From contig JBIOWI010000017.1 in assembly GCA_044868325.1 (NCBI GenBank), positions 1-14,382 on the forward strand: DNA of 14,382 bases, given 5' to 3'. Made by a program: the position numbers and the translations under genes. Shown piece after piece: positions 6,020-12,011 of this stretch (within the stretch, counting starts at the first letter, position 1; each line of letters opens with the position of its first letter). The notes beneath the pieces were generated by a model, which was not told the origin of the DNA, ran no database searches, and saw nothing but the letters and a program-made list of their open reading frames with translations. This stretch comes from AWTP1-13 sp044868325 (GTDB lineage Bacteria; Pseudomonadota; Alphaproteobacteria; Rhizobiales; Hyphomicrobiaceae).

Positions 6020-6045
6020 CCCGTTGTGCGTGCCCGTTGTGCGTG
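6020..6045. repeat. Perfect 13-bp tandem duplication in the csp leader
   Basis: CCCGTTGTGCGTG occurs twice back to back (6020-6032, 6033-6045), just 5' of the ribosome-binding region of the minus-strand cold-shock gene. In the mRNA it gives two consecutive CACGCACAACGGG units. It may be a recent slippage duplication or a repeated protein- or RNA-binding site in the csp 5' leader. Confidence 0.75.
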
Positions 6046-6132
6046 AATAAGCCGGTGATGAATGAGCCCACGCTCGGCCCAGACGACTCAGGATTGGGAA
6101 AGGGCTCGGCCGGCGATGGCCAGCATCTAACC

Positions 6133-6163
6133 AAAAAGTGAGCACACGGCCCCTCTTGGGCCG
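6133..6163 (-). terminator. Weak candidate terminator after the desaturase gene
   Basis: CGGCCC (6147-6152) and GGGCCG (6158-6163) form a perfect 6-bp GC stem with a 5-nt loop about 70 bp past the desaturase stop on the minus strand. A run of five T on that strand (6133-6137) follows only after 9 nt, further than in a standard intrinsic terminator. It is therefore tentative. The hairpin would also lie in the region upstream of the csp leader. Confidence 0.3.
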
Positions 6164-6231
6164 CACCGGCTTCTCAAGTATGGCCTGTGTCGAAGACAAA
6201 TACAAGGAAAAGCCCGAGAACCGTTCGTCTG

Positions 6232-7296
6232 TCAGTCTCGGCGACAGTTTCTGGCTCGTTGCCGGGCCGCGGAGCGCCGCTGGGCGCGAAGCTGGCGAAA
6301 TGAGATCATTTTCCCTCGTTCTTCATCCCACAGTGCGAAGCGGACGCAGCGAATGCTCTGCGGAAGCGTGATTCGCCCCACATCCTTGAGCTCTGGATGG
6401 TCGCGCAGAACGCGGGCCAGCCGGTAGTAGGGTATGCGGCTGCACATGTGGTGCACATGGTGGACACCGATATTGGCGGTGAACCAGCGCAGGACGAGCG
6501 GCAGGTCATAGTGCGAGCTGCCATGCAGCGCCGCTTCGGGCATGCTCCATGTGGCTGTTCTCGCCCAGAACGTCTCCTCGAACTGGTGTTGAACATAGAA
6601 CAACCAGACCCCGATCGACGCGGCGAGCAGCACGATTGGCACGTGCACCAGCAGGAAAGGCCCGAAGCCGACAAACCACGTGGCGGCAGCGAGGAGCGCG
6701 ACGATTGCAGCATTGGTTGCCATCGGGCTCACCCAGGCGCGCCAGTGCCTGAGCGCCTCGCCGGCTGGGTATCTGTGCTGCACGAGAAAGAGGTAGGCCG
6801 GCCCGAGGCCGAACATCACCAGCGGGTGGCGGTAGAGTCGATAGGCAACGCGCTGCAAGCGGGAGGACGCGAGATACTCGCCGACCGTGAGTGTGGTCAC
6901 GTCGCCGATGCCACGGCGATCGAGGTTTCCGGAGTTCGCGTGATGCACTGCATGGCTGCGCCGCCAATCGTCGTAGGGTGTCAGCGTCAGCACGCCGATG
7001 ATGCGGCCGGTCCAATCGTTGGCCGACCGCTGGCTGAAAAAGGCGCCGTGCCCACAATCGTGCTGGATCATGAAGAGCCGCACCAGGAAGCCGGCCGCCG
7101 GCACCGCCAGGGCGATGCTGAGCAAGTAGCTCCAGCGCAGACACGCCCACGCGGCGATCCAAAGCAGGACGAACGGCACGGCCGTGACAAACAGCTCGAC
7201 GACGCCGCGCATCTGGCTGGTCGCACGGTAGCGGTTCAGAATCGGCAGCCAGTCCCGTGCAGAGGAGGCGCCGCTGCGCGCTGTTTCAACTTTCAA
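6232..7296 (-). CDS. Membrane fatty-acid desaturase (omega-6/DesA type)
   Basis: A 354-residue integral-membrane di-iron desaturase. The three histidine boxes are HDCGH (79-83), HAVHH (115-119) and HHVHH (279-283), with the FYVQHQFEETFW segment (233-244) before the third. Hydrophobic segments lie at about 33-53, 57-75, 160-172, 195-210 and 213-235. The enzyme introduces a double bond into acyl chains in the inner membrane, using electrons from ferredoxin or cytochrome partners that are not encoded here. The pattern fits the delta-12/omega-6 group, but regioselectivity cannot be read by eye. The start is TTG at 7294-7296 with AGGTGG about 9 nt upstream. The next in-frame ATG (7212) would remove conserved N-terminal sequence (LPILNRYR) and has no ribosome site. 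The co-directional cold-shock gene downstream suggests a membrane-fluidity role. Confidence 0.92.
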   Translation of the reverse strand: MKVETARSGASSARDWLPILNRYRATSQMRGVVELFVTAVPFVLLWIAAWACLRWSYLLSIALAVPAAGFLVRLFMIQHDCGHGAFFSQRSANDWTGRIIGVLTLTPYDDWRRSHAVHHANSGNLDRRGIGDVTTLTVGEYLASSRLQRVAYRLYRHPLVMFGLGPAYLFLVQHRYPAGEALRHWRAWVSPMATNAAIVALLAAATWFVGFGPFLLVHVPIVLLAASIGVWLFYVQHQFEETFWARTATWSMPEAALHGSSHYDLPLVLRWFTANIGVHHVHHMCSRIPYYRLARVLRDHPELKDVGRITLPQSIRCVRFALWDEERGKMISFRQLRAQRRSAARQRARNCRRD

Positions 7297-7452
7297 GTAG
7301 ACCGTCCACCTATGTTCGGGATTTCGAGCAGCGCCAGCTTAAATCGGGCACACTTGGTGTGATCGCGCGCCTCTCATAGCTTATAGCAGCAATTGCAGCG
7401 TTCCTTGCCAGGGGAAAACCCACGGGAGGGGGTAGCGCGTCGCTCGCGTAGC
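7297..7452. other. Desaturase promoter region with a short palindrome
   Basis: This 156-bp gap holds the 5' region of the desaturase and the 3' end of the polytopic membrane protein gene, both on the minus strand. CACAC-TTG-GTGTG at 7349-7361 is a 5-bp-arm palindrome 53-65 bp upstream of the TTG start. It could be an operator for a dimeric repressor. On the minus strand CTGCTATAAGCTATGAG (around 7375-7391) is the most promoter-like A/T-rich patch, but no clear -35 partner is seen. No gene is called. Confidence 0.35.
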
Positions 7453-9111
7453 CTACCGGTGCACCCTGCTCACCACACGGTAGAGCCGCGCGAAGCCCTC
7501 GTCGCGCTCCAGGATGAGCTCCGGCAGCGCGGCCAGCCCGGCGATGCGGCCGGTGTCGGCGTTGAGGAGGAGCACGTAATCGTAGCGCTGCCGCCAATCG
7601 GCGAAGTGGGCCGGCGTGCGCTTGGGGTCGAGCAGCGCCTCGGCGGGGTGGAGCCCGTCCTCGGGGAGGGAGATCCGGCTCCAGGGAGCCAGGGCAAGGA
7701 GCGGCTGCTTGCCGACCGCCCAGAACAGGTTGGGCACGAACACGTGCCGCCACATGACCGCGAGAACCGAGAAGCTCCAGTGCGTGGGGTGGCCGTTGTG
7801 GAAATAGCGCCCCCTCGGGTAGTCGGAAGGCGACAGGCTGTCGTCGGTATTGTCGAGCGGCAGCACCGCGGAGCCGGCCGGCACCGCCTGCACCGCGCGC
7901 TCGACGGCCCTAATGTCGGTCTGTCGCTCGTGCCAGACGGTGGCGATCCAGCCGGTGCGGAGCGTGACCACGAGGGCCAGGACCGTGGCGACGGCCAGCT
8001 TCCCGGCAGCGCCGAGGTGAAGCTCAGGACGCAGCCCCGCGACTAGGGCGAGCGCCGCCAGAACGGGGAAGCGGTTGTCGATCCACCAGGTTCCCGCCAC
8101 GGCGGTCGGCGTAACGAGAGCCAGGACGACGAGCCCCGCAGCGGCCAGGAGGAGCCCGGCGTGGGCCTCAACGCGACCCGCGACGAGTGCCACAGCCAGC
8201 GGCACCGCGATGGCGCTCGCGAAGGCAAGGTCGAGCCAGAGATCGTAGGTCACGATCGGCGTCAGCAGGATGAAGAGCTTGCCGACGAGGGAGAAATCCC
8301 AAACGGGCGCGTTGCCCGCCGCGTCCACATGGTCGCCCGGCAGCGACGGCGACAGGGCGAGGAAAGCGAGCGCGGGTGCGACAGCCGGGACCAGTGCCGT
8401 GACGACTGCTCCGGCTCGCGCCTTCAGCTGGCGCCATGAGGCGAGCTCGCGGATGGTCGGCCCGAGTGCCAAGCCGCTCAGCAGGGCGCAGTAGTAGAAC
8501 AGCGCGAACATGTGCACGAACAGCAGCAGCGAGGCGAGGCCGGCCCTGGCCAGCAGCCGCAGGAACGGGCGGGCGCGGCCGATGCGCGGCTCCAGGGCGG
8601 CGGCGAGCAGGGCGCAGCCGATGCCGATCTGAAAATTGAGGAAGCCGGCGATCAGGGTGGCCGTCCAGGCAAGCAGCACGAAGCCGATCTGCCACCAGTG
8701 GATGCCGCCGAGCAGCTCGCGGTTGAGGGCTATCGCTCCAAGCGGCGGCAGCACGAGGGACAGGAGCACGAGGCAGGAGCCGAGCGGGACGGCCGGGATG
8801 ACCAGTCCGAGCAGCGCGGCGAGGTAGTCGATGCCCACGTTGGTGTAGGCGCCCGTCCACGACACCTCGTACATGCGGGACAGCGGCTCGATCTTGGCGC
8901 CCCCGGCGATGAGCCAGATGCGGACCAGGTGGTTGGGATAGTCGAGCAGCGGCGGGATGGCTGCGACCGCGACGGGTAGCGCCAGACCCGCAAGCGCGAC
9001 GGCGAGCAGCGCGCGCAGCGCGAGGCCGTGTGCGCGCATCCGGTCCGGCCGGGCATCGGCGGCTGCGGTGCCGGCCGGCGGTCTCGTGGCGAGCGGTGCC
9101 CCCGTCGGCAT
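7453..9111 (-). CDS. Polytopic membrane protein, putative GT-C-like glycosyltransferase
   Basis: A 552-residue protein with roughly ten or eleven hydrophobic helices (first at about 31-53, then many from 95 to 400) and a soluble C-terminal domain of about 150 residues. The first extracytoplasmic loop begins PPLLDYPNHLVRIW (53-66). A DYPNH motif here recurs in bacterial membrane proteins next to GT2 enzymes. An acidic residue in this loop is the catalytic hallmark of GT-C transferases using polyprenyl-phosphate sugars. I infer that class but cannot name the acceptor. The C-terminal domain contains LPLDNTDDSLSPSDYPRGRYFHNGHPTHW, which I do not recognise. The ATG at 9109-9111 is 3 bp after the GT2 stop, so translation is probably coupled. 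An in-frame ATG at 9039 just before TM1 is an alternative start. Confidence 0.75.
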   Translation of the reverse strand: MPTGAPLATRPPAGTAAADARPDRMRAHGLALRALLAVALAGLALPVAVAAIPPLLDYPNHLVRIWLIAGGAKIEPLSRMYEVSWTGAYTNVGIDYLAALLGLVIPAVPLGSCLVLLSLVLPPLGAIALNRELLGGIHWWQIGFVLLAWTATLIAGFLNFQIGIGCALLAAALEPRIGRARPFLRLLARAGLASLLLFVHMFALFYYCALLSGLALGPTIRELASWRQLKARAGAVVTALVPAVAPALAFLALSPSLPGDHVDAAGNAPVWDFSLVGKLFILLTPIVTYDLWLDLAFASAIAVPLAVALVAGRVEAHAGLLLAAAGLVVLALVTPTAVAGTWWIDNRFPVLAALALVAGLRPELHLGAAGKLAVATVLALVVTLRTGWIATVWHERQTDIRAVERAVQAVPAGSAVLPLDNTDDSLSPSDYPRGRYFHNGHPTHWSFSVLAVMWRHVFVPNLFWAVGKQPLLALAPWSRISLPEDGLHPAEALLDPKRTPAHFADWRQRYDYVLLLNADTGRIAGLAALPELILERDEGFARLYRVVSRVHR

Positions 9112-9114
9112 CGG

Positions 9115-10194
9115 TCAGGACGGCTGCGCCGGTTGGGCGGCGCCGCTTTCGAAAGGATCGTCGGATGGCGACGCGGTCAGCAGCTCGATGAGACGCACCT
9201 GGGCCGACCGCGGCATCTGCGAGAACTGCGGGGGCAGGGGGCGGCTGGAGCCCCCCGCGGAGATCGAGTCGACAAGAAACAGGGGGCGCCCCTTGGACTC
9301 CTGCACCAGCCGTCCGAGGTACTCGCCGATGATGCCGAGCACGAGCAGCTGCACGCCGGAGAAGAGGGCGATGGCGGTCATGGTGCTGGACCAGCCGACG
9401 ACGACGGCGCCGCTCATCCAGCTCCAGATGGTATAGGCGAGGAGAACGCTGGCGACGCCCGCAACGATAAGGCCCAGCCACACCGCGCAGCGCAGCGGCG
9501 CGATCGAGAAGCTTGTGACGGCGTCGGCGGCGAAGCGCAGCATCTTGGCCAGCGTGTACTTGGTCTTGCCGGCACGGCGCGGGTCGCGGGTGAAGACAAC
9601 GGGCGTCTGCTTCCCGCCGATCCAGCTCACCATGCCGCGGATGAACCGCTCCCGCTCCGGCATGGCGAGCAGCGCATCGACGACGCGACGGTGCATCAGG
9701 CGGAAGTCGCCGGTGTCCTCCGGGATCGGCACATTGGCGACGCGGGACAGGAGCCGATAGAACGCGGCAGCGGAGGTCCGCTTGAACCAGCTCTCGCCTT
9801 CGCGCGCGGCGCGCTTGCCGTAGACCACGTCGGCGCCGCGGTCCATCAGCTCCATCATCCGCCCGATCAGCTCCGGCGGGTCCTGCAGGTCGGCGTCGAT
9901 CAGAAGGATGCGCTCCCCACGTGCCACGGACAGGCCGGCCGTGGCGGCCAGCTGGTGGCCATGGTTGCGCATGAGGTGCACGCCGATCACGCGCGGGTCG
10001 GCCTGCGACAGGGCGTGGATGATCTCTCTGGTGGAGTCGACGGACCCGTCGTCGACCAGCACGACCTCGTAGCCGGCGCCCACCGCCGCCCCGCACGCCT
10101 CGCTGACGCGCCGATGGAACTCGGGCAGGCATTCCTCCTCGTTGTAGCAAGGCGAGACGACCGAAAGGGCGACGGCCGCTTTGTCTGCCCTCAT
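9115..10194 (-). CDS. GT2 glycosyltransferase, GtrB/DPM1/ArnC-like polyprenyl-phosphate type
   Basis: A 359-residue protein. The GT-A domain (about 9-225) begins LSVVSPCYNEEE, with VDDGS (47-51), the metal-binding DADLQDPPE (100-108), RERFIRGM (181-188) and GKTKYTLAKM (209-218). Two C-terminal TM helices follow (about 236-258 and 268-292), then a 60-residue proline-rich cytosolic tail. Proteins of this plan move a sugar (glucose, mannose, GlcN or L-Ara4N-type) from a nucleotide donor onto undecaprenyl phosphate at the inner face of the membrane. The sugar is not deducible. The ATG at 10192-10194 is chosen because it opens into the family N-terminus, whereas an upstream in-frame start (10275) adds unrelated arginine-rich sequence. 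No Shine-Dalgarno is visible. The DYPNH membrane protein follows after 3 bp and is a plausible consumer of the lipid-linked sugar. Confidence 0.9.
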   Translation of the reverse strand: MRADKAAVALSVVSPCYNEEECLPEFHRRVSEACGAAVGAGYEVVLVDDGSVDSTREIIHALSQADPRVIGVHLMRNHGHQLAATAGLSVARGERILLIDADLQDPPELIGRMMELMDRGADVVYGKRAAREGESWFKRTSAAAFYRLLSRVANVPIPEDTGDFRLMHRRVVDALLAMPERERFIRGMVSWIGGKQTPVVFTRDPRRAGKTKYTLAKMLRFAADAVTSFSIAPLRCAVWLGLIVAGVASVLLAYTIWSWMSGAVVVGWSSTMTAIALFSGVQLLVLGIIGEYLGRLVQESKGRPLFLVDSISAGGSSRPLPPQFSQMPRSAQVRLIELLTASPSDDPFESGAAQPAQPS

Positions 10195-10215
10195 ATTGTC
10201 AAGCGCCACGGCACT

Positions 10216-10234
10216 GCGACGGCAAACCCGTCGC
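10216..10234 (-). other. Perfect 7-bp hairpin ahead of the GT2 start
   Basis: GCGACGG (10216-10222), a 5-nt loop and CCGTCGC (10228-10234) form a perfect GC-rich stem in the 56-bp gap between the small TM-protein gene and the GT2 gene. In the minus-strand mRNA the stem ends 21 nt before the ATG, and no T-tract follows. It may insulate or stabilise the downstream message, or affect initiation, since the GT2 start has no visible ribosome site. Confidence 0.45.
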
Positions 10235-10250
10235 CTCCCCCGCTCGTGCT

Positions 10251-10520
10251 CTACCCCTCGGTGCGCGCACCGCACGCTTCCTGCAGGCGCGGCCGGCCTC
10301 CGGAGAACAGGTCGAGATCCGGGTTGATGGCCGTCACCAGAGCGTGTCGGACTTGGCGCTGTTGCTCGGCGTCGAGGTGGCCGAGCGCCGCGGCCATGTT
10401 GAGAGCGATGCAGGCCCCGGTCTGATGCGCCGACCGCGTCGCCATGGTCTGGCCGGCGGCCAGCCCAGCGACAGCGCCTGCGAGCACGAGTGCAGCGCCA
10501 ATCAGGATGCGGTGCGGCAA
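10251..10520 (-). CDS. Small single-TM protein of unknown function (start uncertain)
   Basis: The frame ends at TAG (10251-10253). It encodes a hydrophobic helix (RILIGAALVLAGAVAGLAAG) followed by a soluble part, TGACIALNMAAALGHLDAEQQRQVRHALVTAINPD (about residues 34-68), that looks like real, helical protein. I recall similar short 'GACIALEMA...' proteins in Rhizobiales but know no function. The start is inferred. The frame is open far upstream, but there it reads through the palindromic repeat at 10549-10618, so a start downstream of that is required. TTG at 10518-10520 (preceded by GGAA, short spacing) gives 89 residues. No ATG fits before the helix. It precedes the GT2 gene by 56 bp on the same strand and may be its operon partner. 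Confidence 0.5.
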   Translation of the reverse strand: MPHRILIGAALVLAGAVAGLAAGQTMATRSAHQTGACIALNMAAALGHLDAEQQRQVRHALVTAINPDLDLFSGGRPRLQEACGARTEG

Positions 10521-10548
10521 TGCTTCCGTGAGGCGCCTTGCGATGGAG

Positions 10549-10618
10549 AAGGGGTCAGACCCCTCGCCACTACCATTGTGATATGCACTTGGGTCTGTCG
10601 CGAGGGGTCTGACCCCTT
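10549..10618. repeat. REP-like inverted pair with 19-bp perfect arms
   Basis: AAGGGGTCAGACCCCTCGC (10549-10567) and its exact reverse complement (10600-10618) bracket 32 nt. Each arm is itself a GGGGTC-N-GACCCC palindrome. The loop contains a further half unit (GGGTCTG, 10591-10597). The right arm shares 17 identical nt with 32-48 at the left window edge, about 10.5 kb away. The pair lies upstream of the minus-strand small TM-protein gene and in the broad gap before cysB. Composite inverted pairs of short palindromes are the BIME arrangement. Some such families depend on REP-associated tyrosine transposases encoded elsewhere in the genome, which is inference here. Confidence 0.75.
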
Positions 10619-10628
10619 TCGCGATCTG

Positions 10629-10709
10629 CCCCTCACTCCAACCCTCGCCCCGCGCCGTCGGAGCGCGTGACGAGGTCGGCGCTGCGCGGGGAGAATGCGA
10701 CGTGGCGGG
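10629..10709. repeat. Degenerate CCTCACTCCAACCCTCGCCCCGC-type intergenic repeat
   Basis: CCCCGCGC (10648-10655) pairs with GCGCGGGG (10684-10691), preceded by CCCTCACTCCAACCCTCG and followed by GAGAATGCGACGTGGCGGGGAGAGA. The wording resembles a palindromic 'CCCTCACCC(T/C)AACCCTCTCCCC...GGGGAGAGGG' repeat that I know from many Rhizobiales intergenic regions, here decayed. The assignment is by eye only. It lies directly after the 19-bp-arm repeat, so this gap has collected two repeat families. Confidence 0.4.
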
Positions 10710-10967
10710 GAGAGACATGTGGCCCCTGCATCCATGCGAATTTCGCGATTGGGTAGCTTGGCCCACCTTCCATGAAGCCCGTATGACAGCGAGCGATGGG
10801 CAGCGATGTCCCACTGGGGCATGAAAGGTAGGATTTTTCGTTCGGCCCAGGCCCAAGGCAATGATGTGGCATTTCTTTTTCGTTTCGTCCGTTTCTTCGC
10901 GAAAAATCTTGCATTACCTTCCTGGCAGGCCAGGCGCCGCAGCGCGCCGACATCCAGGATCACGCCG
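10710..10967. promoter_or_regulatory. cysB leader, A/T-rich promoter region
   Basis: No gene is seen. The reading frame that runs in phase with cysB from 10806 has no family character and is not included in the gene. The stretch 10830-10915 is unusually rich in A/T for this window (TTTTTCGTTTCGTCC, GCGAAAAATCTTGCATTACC) and is the likely promoter. GATTTTTCG (10832-10840) and CGAAAAATC (10900-10908) form a 9-nt inverted repeat 59 bp apart. This could be a bipartite operator or chance. An autoregulatory LysR site would be expected here but cannot be assigned. Confidence 0.4.
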
Positions 10968-12011
10968 ATGAACTTTCAACAGCTTCGAATCGTGCGCGAG
11001 ACCGTCCGCCGGAACTTCAACCTGACGGAGGTGGCGAACGCGCTGTTCACCTCCCAGTCGGGCGTGAGCAAGCACATCAAGGACCTCGAGGACGAGCTGG
11101 GCGTCGAGCTGTTCGTGCGCCGCGGCAAACGCCTCCTGGGGCTCACCGACCCCGGCAAGGAGATGGTGGAAATCGTGGGGCGCGTGCTCGCCGACACCGC
11201 CAGCATCAAGCGGCTGGGCGAGCAGTTCTCCAACCGCGAGCAGGGCAAGCTCGTCATCGCCACCACCCACACTCAGGCGCGCTACGTGCTGCCGCACGTG
11301 GTGGCCGCGTTCCGCAACGCCTATCCCAAGGTGCACCTCACCCTGCACCAGGGCAGCCCGGCGGAGATCGCCTCGATGCTGTCCAGCAGCGATGCCGACA
11401 TCGGCATCTGCACCGAGACCCTGCGCGACGTGCCCTCGCTCACCTCGTTCCCGTTCTATAGCTGGCAGCACGGCGTGGTCGTGCCCAAGGGCCACCCGCT
11501 CGACAAGGACGAGGCCGGGCCGCTCACGCTGGAGGCGCTCGCCGAGTGGCCGGTCATCACCTACCACGAGGGCTTTACCGGGCGCGGCAATATCGACCGC
11601 GCCTTCGCCAGGGCTGGCTTGACGCCCGACATCGTGGTGTCGGCGATGGACACCGACGTGCTCAAGGCCTACGTGGAGCTGGGCCTGGGCGTCGGCATCA
11701 TCGCGGCGACGGCGTTCAACTCGAAGCGCGACGCCGGGCTCAGGCTGATCGACGGCAGCCACCTGTTCGACGCCAACACGGCCCTGATCGCCGTGCGGCG
11801 CGGCGCCTATCTGCGCACCTACGCCTACCGGTTCATCGAGCTGTGCTCGCCGGCGCTTCCCGAGGGCGTGGTGAGGCCCGCCGTGATGGCCGATGCCCAC
11901 AAGCACCCCGACGCCAAGCCGGAAAGCGTCCCGCGCCGCGCGGCCGGTCAGCAGCTCTGGCGGTCCAGCGGGAACCCCCTCAGCCGCGACGAGGTCAAGC
12001 GCACCGCCTGA
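10968..12011 (+). CDS. cysB: CysB-type LysR transcriptional regulator of sulfur assimilation
   Basis: A 347-residue regulator. The winged helix-turn-helix (1-60) contains LTEVANALFTSQSGVSKHIKDLEDELG. A linker helix and a periplasmic-binding-protein-like effector domain (about 93-300) follow. The effector domain matches enterobacterial CysB at its ligand site: IATTHTQARYVLP places T100, T102 and Q103 as in CysB, T149 is in CTE, and T204 is in GFTG (T202 in CysB). This argues for a sulfate/sulfur-metabolite effector. The ATG at 10968 gives the standard N-terminus MNFQQLR. An upstream in-frame ATG (10806) would add 54 non-family residues. At 347 residues it is longer than the 324 of E. coli CysB, and the extra C-terminal tail overlaps cysA tail-to-tail. 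It probably controls the facing cysTWA importer. Confidence 0.9.
   Translation: MNFQQLRIVRETVRRNFNLTEVANALFTSQSGVSKHIKDLEDELGVELFVRRGKRLLGLTDPGKEMVEIVGRVLADTASIKRLGEQFSNREQGKLVIATTHTQARYVLPHVVAAFRNAYPKVHLTLHQGSPAEIASMLSSSDADIGICTETLRDVPSLTSFPFYSWQHGVVVPKGHPLDKDEAGPLTLEALAEWPVITYHEGFTGRGNIDRAFARAGLTPDIVVSAMDTDVLKAYVELGLGVGIIAATAFNSKRDAGLRLIDGSHLFDANTALIAVRRGAYLRTYAYRFIELCSPALPEGVVRPAVMADAHKHPDAKPESVPRRAAGQQLWRSSGNPLSRDEVKRTA

Noticed and set aside
6397..7362. 321-codon plus-strand frame antisense to the desaturase
   Set aside because: The desaturase strand has three intact histidine boxes and membrane helices. The antisense product is a polar, low-complexity shadow.
8168..10150. 660-codon minus-strand frame and a 465-codon plus-strand frame (9028-10425) over the glycosyltransferase genes
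   Set aside because: Both are arginine-rich low-complexity products of GC-biased codons. The GT2 and membrane-protein frames explain the same DNA with clear motifs.
10198..10206. TTGACA-like hexamer directly upstream of the GT2 ATG, as a -35 element
   Set aside because: It ends only 2 nt before the start codon, so a promoter using it would begin transcription inside the gene.
10549..10618. CRISPR-like repeat-spacer arrangement
   Set aside because: There are only two units, they are inverted rather than direct, and no cas genes are present. The pattern fits a REP/BIME element.
10806..10967. 54-residue N-terminal extension of CysB in the same frame
   Set aside because: CysB-family proteins start at the helix-turn-helix (MNFQQLR). 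The extension covers the A/T-rich promoter-like region and has no recognisable character.
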